Source of the DNA: JAFDZV01 sp035549015
Lineage (GTDB): Bacteria > Bacteroidota > Ignavibacteria > OLB7
NCBI GenBank assembly: GCA_035549015.1
Contig: DASZRW010000070.1
Location: 62,001-126,000, forward strand
DNA length: 64,000 bases
Direction of reading: 5' to 3'
Both the position numbers and the translations under genes were made by a program. Position 1 is the stretch's first letter; each line of letters starts with the position of its first letter. A model generated the notes under the pieces. The model had not been told where the DNA came from. It saw only the letters and a program-made list of their open reading frames with translations, and made no database searches. Below are positions 63,591 to 64,000 of the stretch, piece by piece.

Positions 63591-64000
63591 ATGTTTACCA
63601 CGCTGCGATCGAAGATTCTTGCCGGCTTCGCCGCGGTGATCGCGATCAATGTGGCGTTCAGTCTCTGGGCCATCTACCAGTTCTCGCTGGTGGGAGGTCC
63701 CGCCACGGAGGCGATTGCCGACAGCTACGAGTTCGCCGGGAACATCGGGCAGCTTGGTACATTGATCGACGGGCAGATCGGACTGCTCCAGCAGATGGGG
63801 GTTACGGTGACGCCGGACCCGATCATCACGCAGTTCGAAGCCCGTACCACGGACGTTCGCAGTCTCCTGGCGAAGCTTGGCACGAGCCCGGTGATGGCGG
63901 GGAGGCAGGGGGGAGTGGACACCATTCGCGCCGAGTACGAACGATTCCTGAGCGCCGCCACCATCTATCGCAACCGTCTCCTCGGAAGGGAACGCGGCGA
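63591..64000 (+). CDS. Membrane sensor-type protein, N-terminal fragment (3' end off window)
   Basis: Only the first 136 residues are present. They show an N-terminal membrane helix (ILAGFAAVIAINVAFSLWAIYQF) after a short basic MFTTLRSK start, then a helical, soluble periplasmic-type region (FAGNIGQLGTLIDGQIGLLQQ; FEARTTDVRSLLAKLGTSPVMAGR; TIRAEYERFLSAATIYRNRLL). This matches the start of many histidine kinases and chemoreceptors with a four-helix bundle sensor domain. The output domain cannot be seen, so kinase or receptor is a guess. Confidence 0.6.
   Translation, partial: MFTTLRSKILAGFAAVIAINVAFSLWAIYQFSLVGGPATEAIADSYEFAGNIGQLGTLIDGQIGLLQQMGVTVTPDPIITQFEARTTDVRSLLAKLGTSPVMAGRQGGVDTIRAEYERFLSAATIYRNRLLGRERG

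Overview
The window is a GC-rich bacterial chromosome segment with densely packed genes on both strands. Several marks place it in the Bacteroidota/Chlorobiota (FCB) group. There is a type IX secretion system (T9SS) plug-family lipoprotein (19356-20723) and a large secreted protein ending in a T9SS-type sorting domain (23285-25732). The ATP synthase cluster stops after gamma and lacks beta and epsilon, as in green sulfur bacteria and relatives. Shine-Dalgarno sequences are weak, and one good -33/-7 promoter of the Bacteroidetes type (TAnnTTTG) precedes that operon. I cannot assign a genus; a Kapabacteria- or Ignavibacteria-like lineage is an inference. No rRNA, tRNA, CRISPR array, transposase or phage gene was seen.

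Layout. 1-4290: cell-surface genes on the minus strand, comprising a truncated IgGFc-binding-like secreted protein and an imelysin plus di-heme cytochrome lipoprotein pair. 4923-11621: minus-strand envelope and cofactor genes (RlpA-like, mannose-1-phosphate guanylyltransferase, alanine racemase, DUF971, a small membrane protein, dihydropteroate synthase, and an overlapping SpoIID/LytB plus penicillin-binding transpeptidase pair). 11707-23219: plus-strand genes for an RluB-type pseudouridine synthase with a repetitive basic tail, an HI0933-type flavoprotein, an alpha/beta hydrolase, a lipoprotein, an OlsF-like bifunctional acyltransferase, MoaD/MoaE, the T9SS plug protein, a Gfo/Idh/MocA oxidoreductase and a CCA-adding-type nucleotidyltransferase. 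23285-26645: an AT-richer, minus-strand secreted pair (Asp-box protein with T9SS signal and a cysteine-rich protein). 26801-31072: an outer-membrane barrel and an OppBCD-type importer without a binding protein. 31280-39103: DUF1990, DUF362, a CapK/PaaK-like ligase, a carotenoid-desaturase-like enzyme, PdxH, a LEA14-like lipoprotein and a methyltransferase. 39233-46870: PpiD, a patatin-Omp85 fusion, and a histidine kinase/response regulator pair. 47467-53901: the F1Fo ATP synthase operon (two assembly proteins, a, c, b, delta, alpha, gamma). 54093-64000: MFS transporter, BtuF-like binding protein, YqeY-like protein, MutS2, biotin carboxylase, a zinc-ribbon membrane protein, PurL and a truncated sensor.

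Several genes serve the envelope: wall synthesis and remodelling, ornithine-type lipid synthesis, outer-membrane protein folding and T9SS export. The most interesting structures are the AT-rich T9SS cargo/cysteine-rich pair, a family of dyad-symmetric intergenic spacers concentrated at 53986-63550, the 16-bp tandem repeat before the ATP synthase operon, and a lone plus-strand terminator at 4465-4491 that may end an unannotated small RNA.
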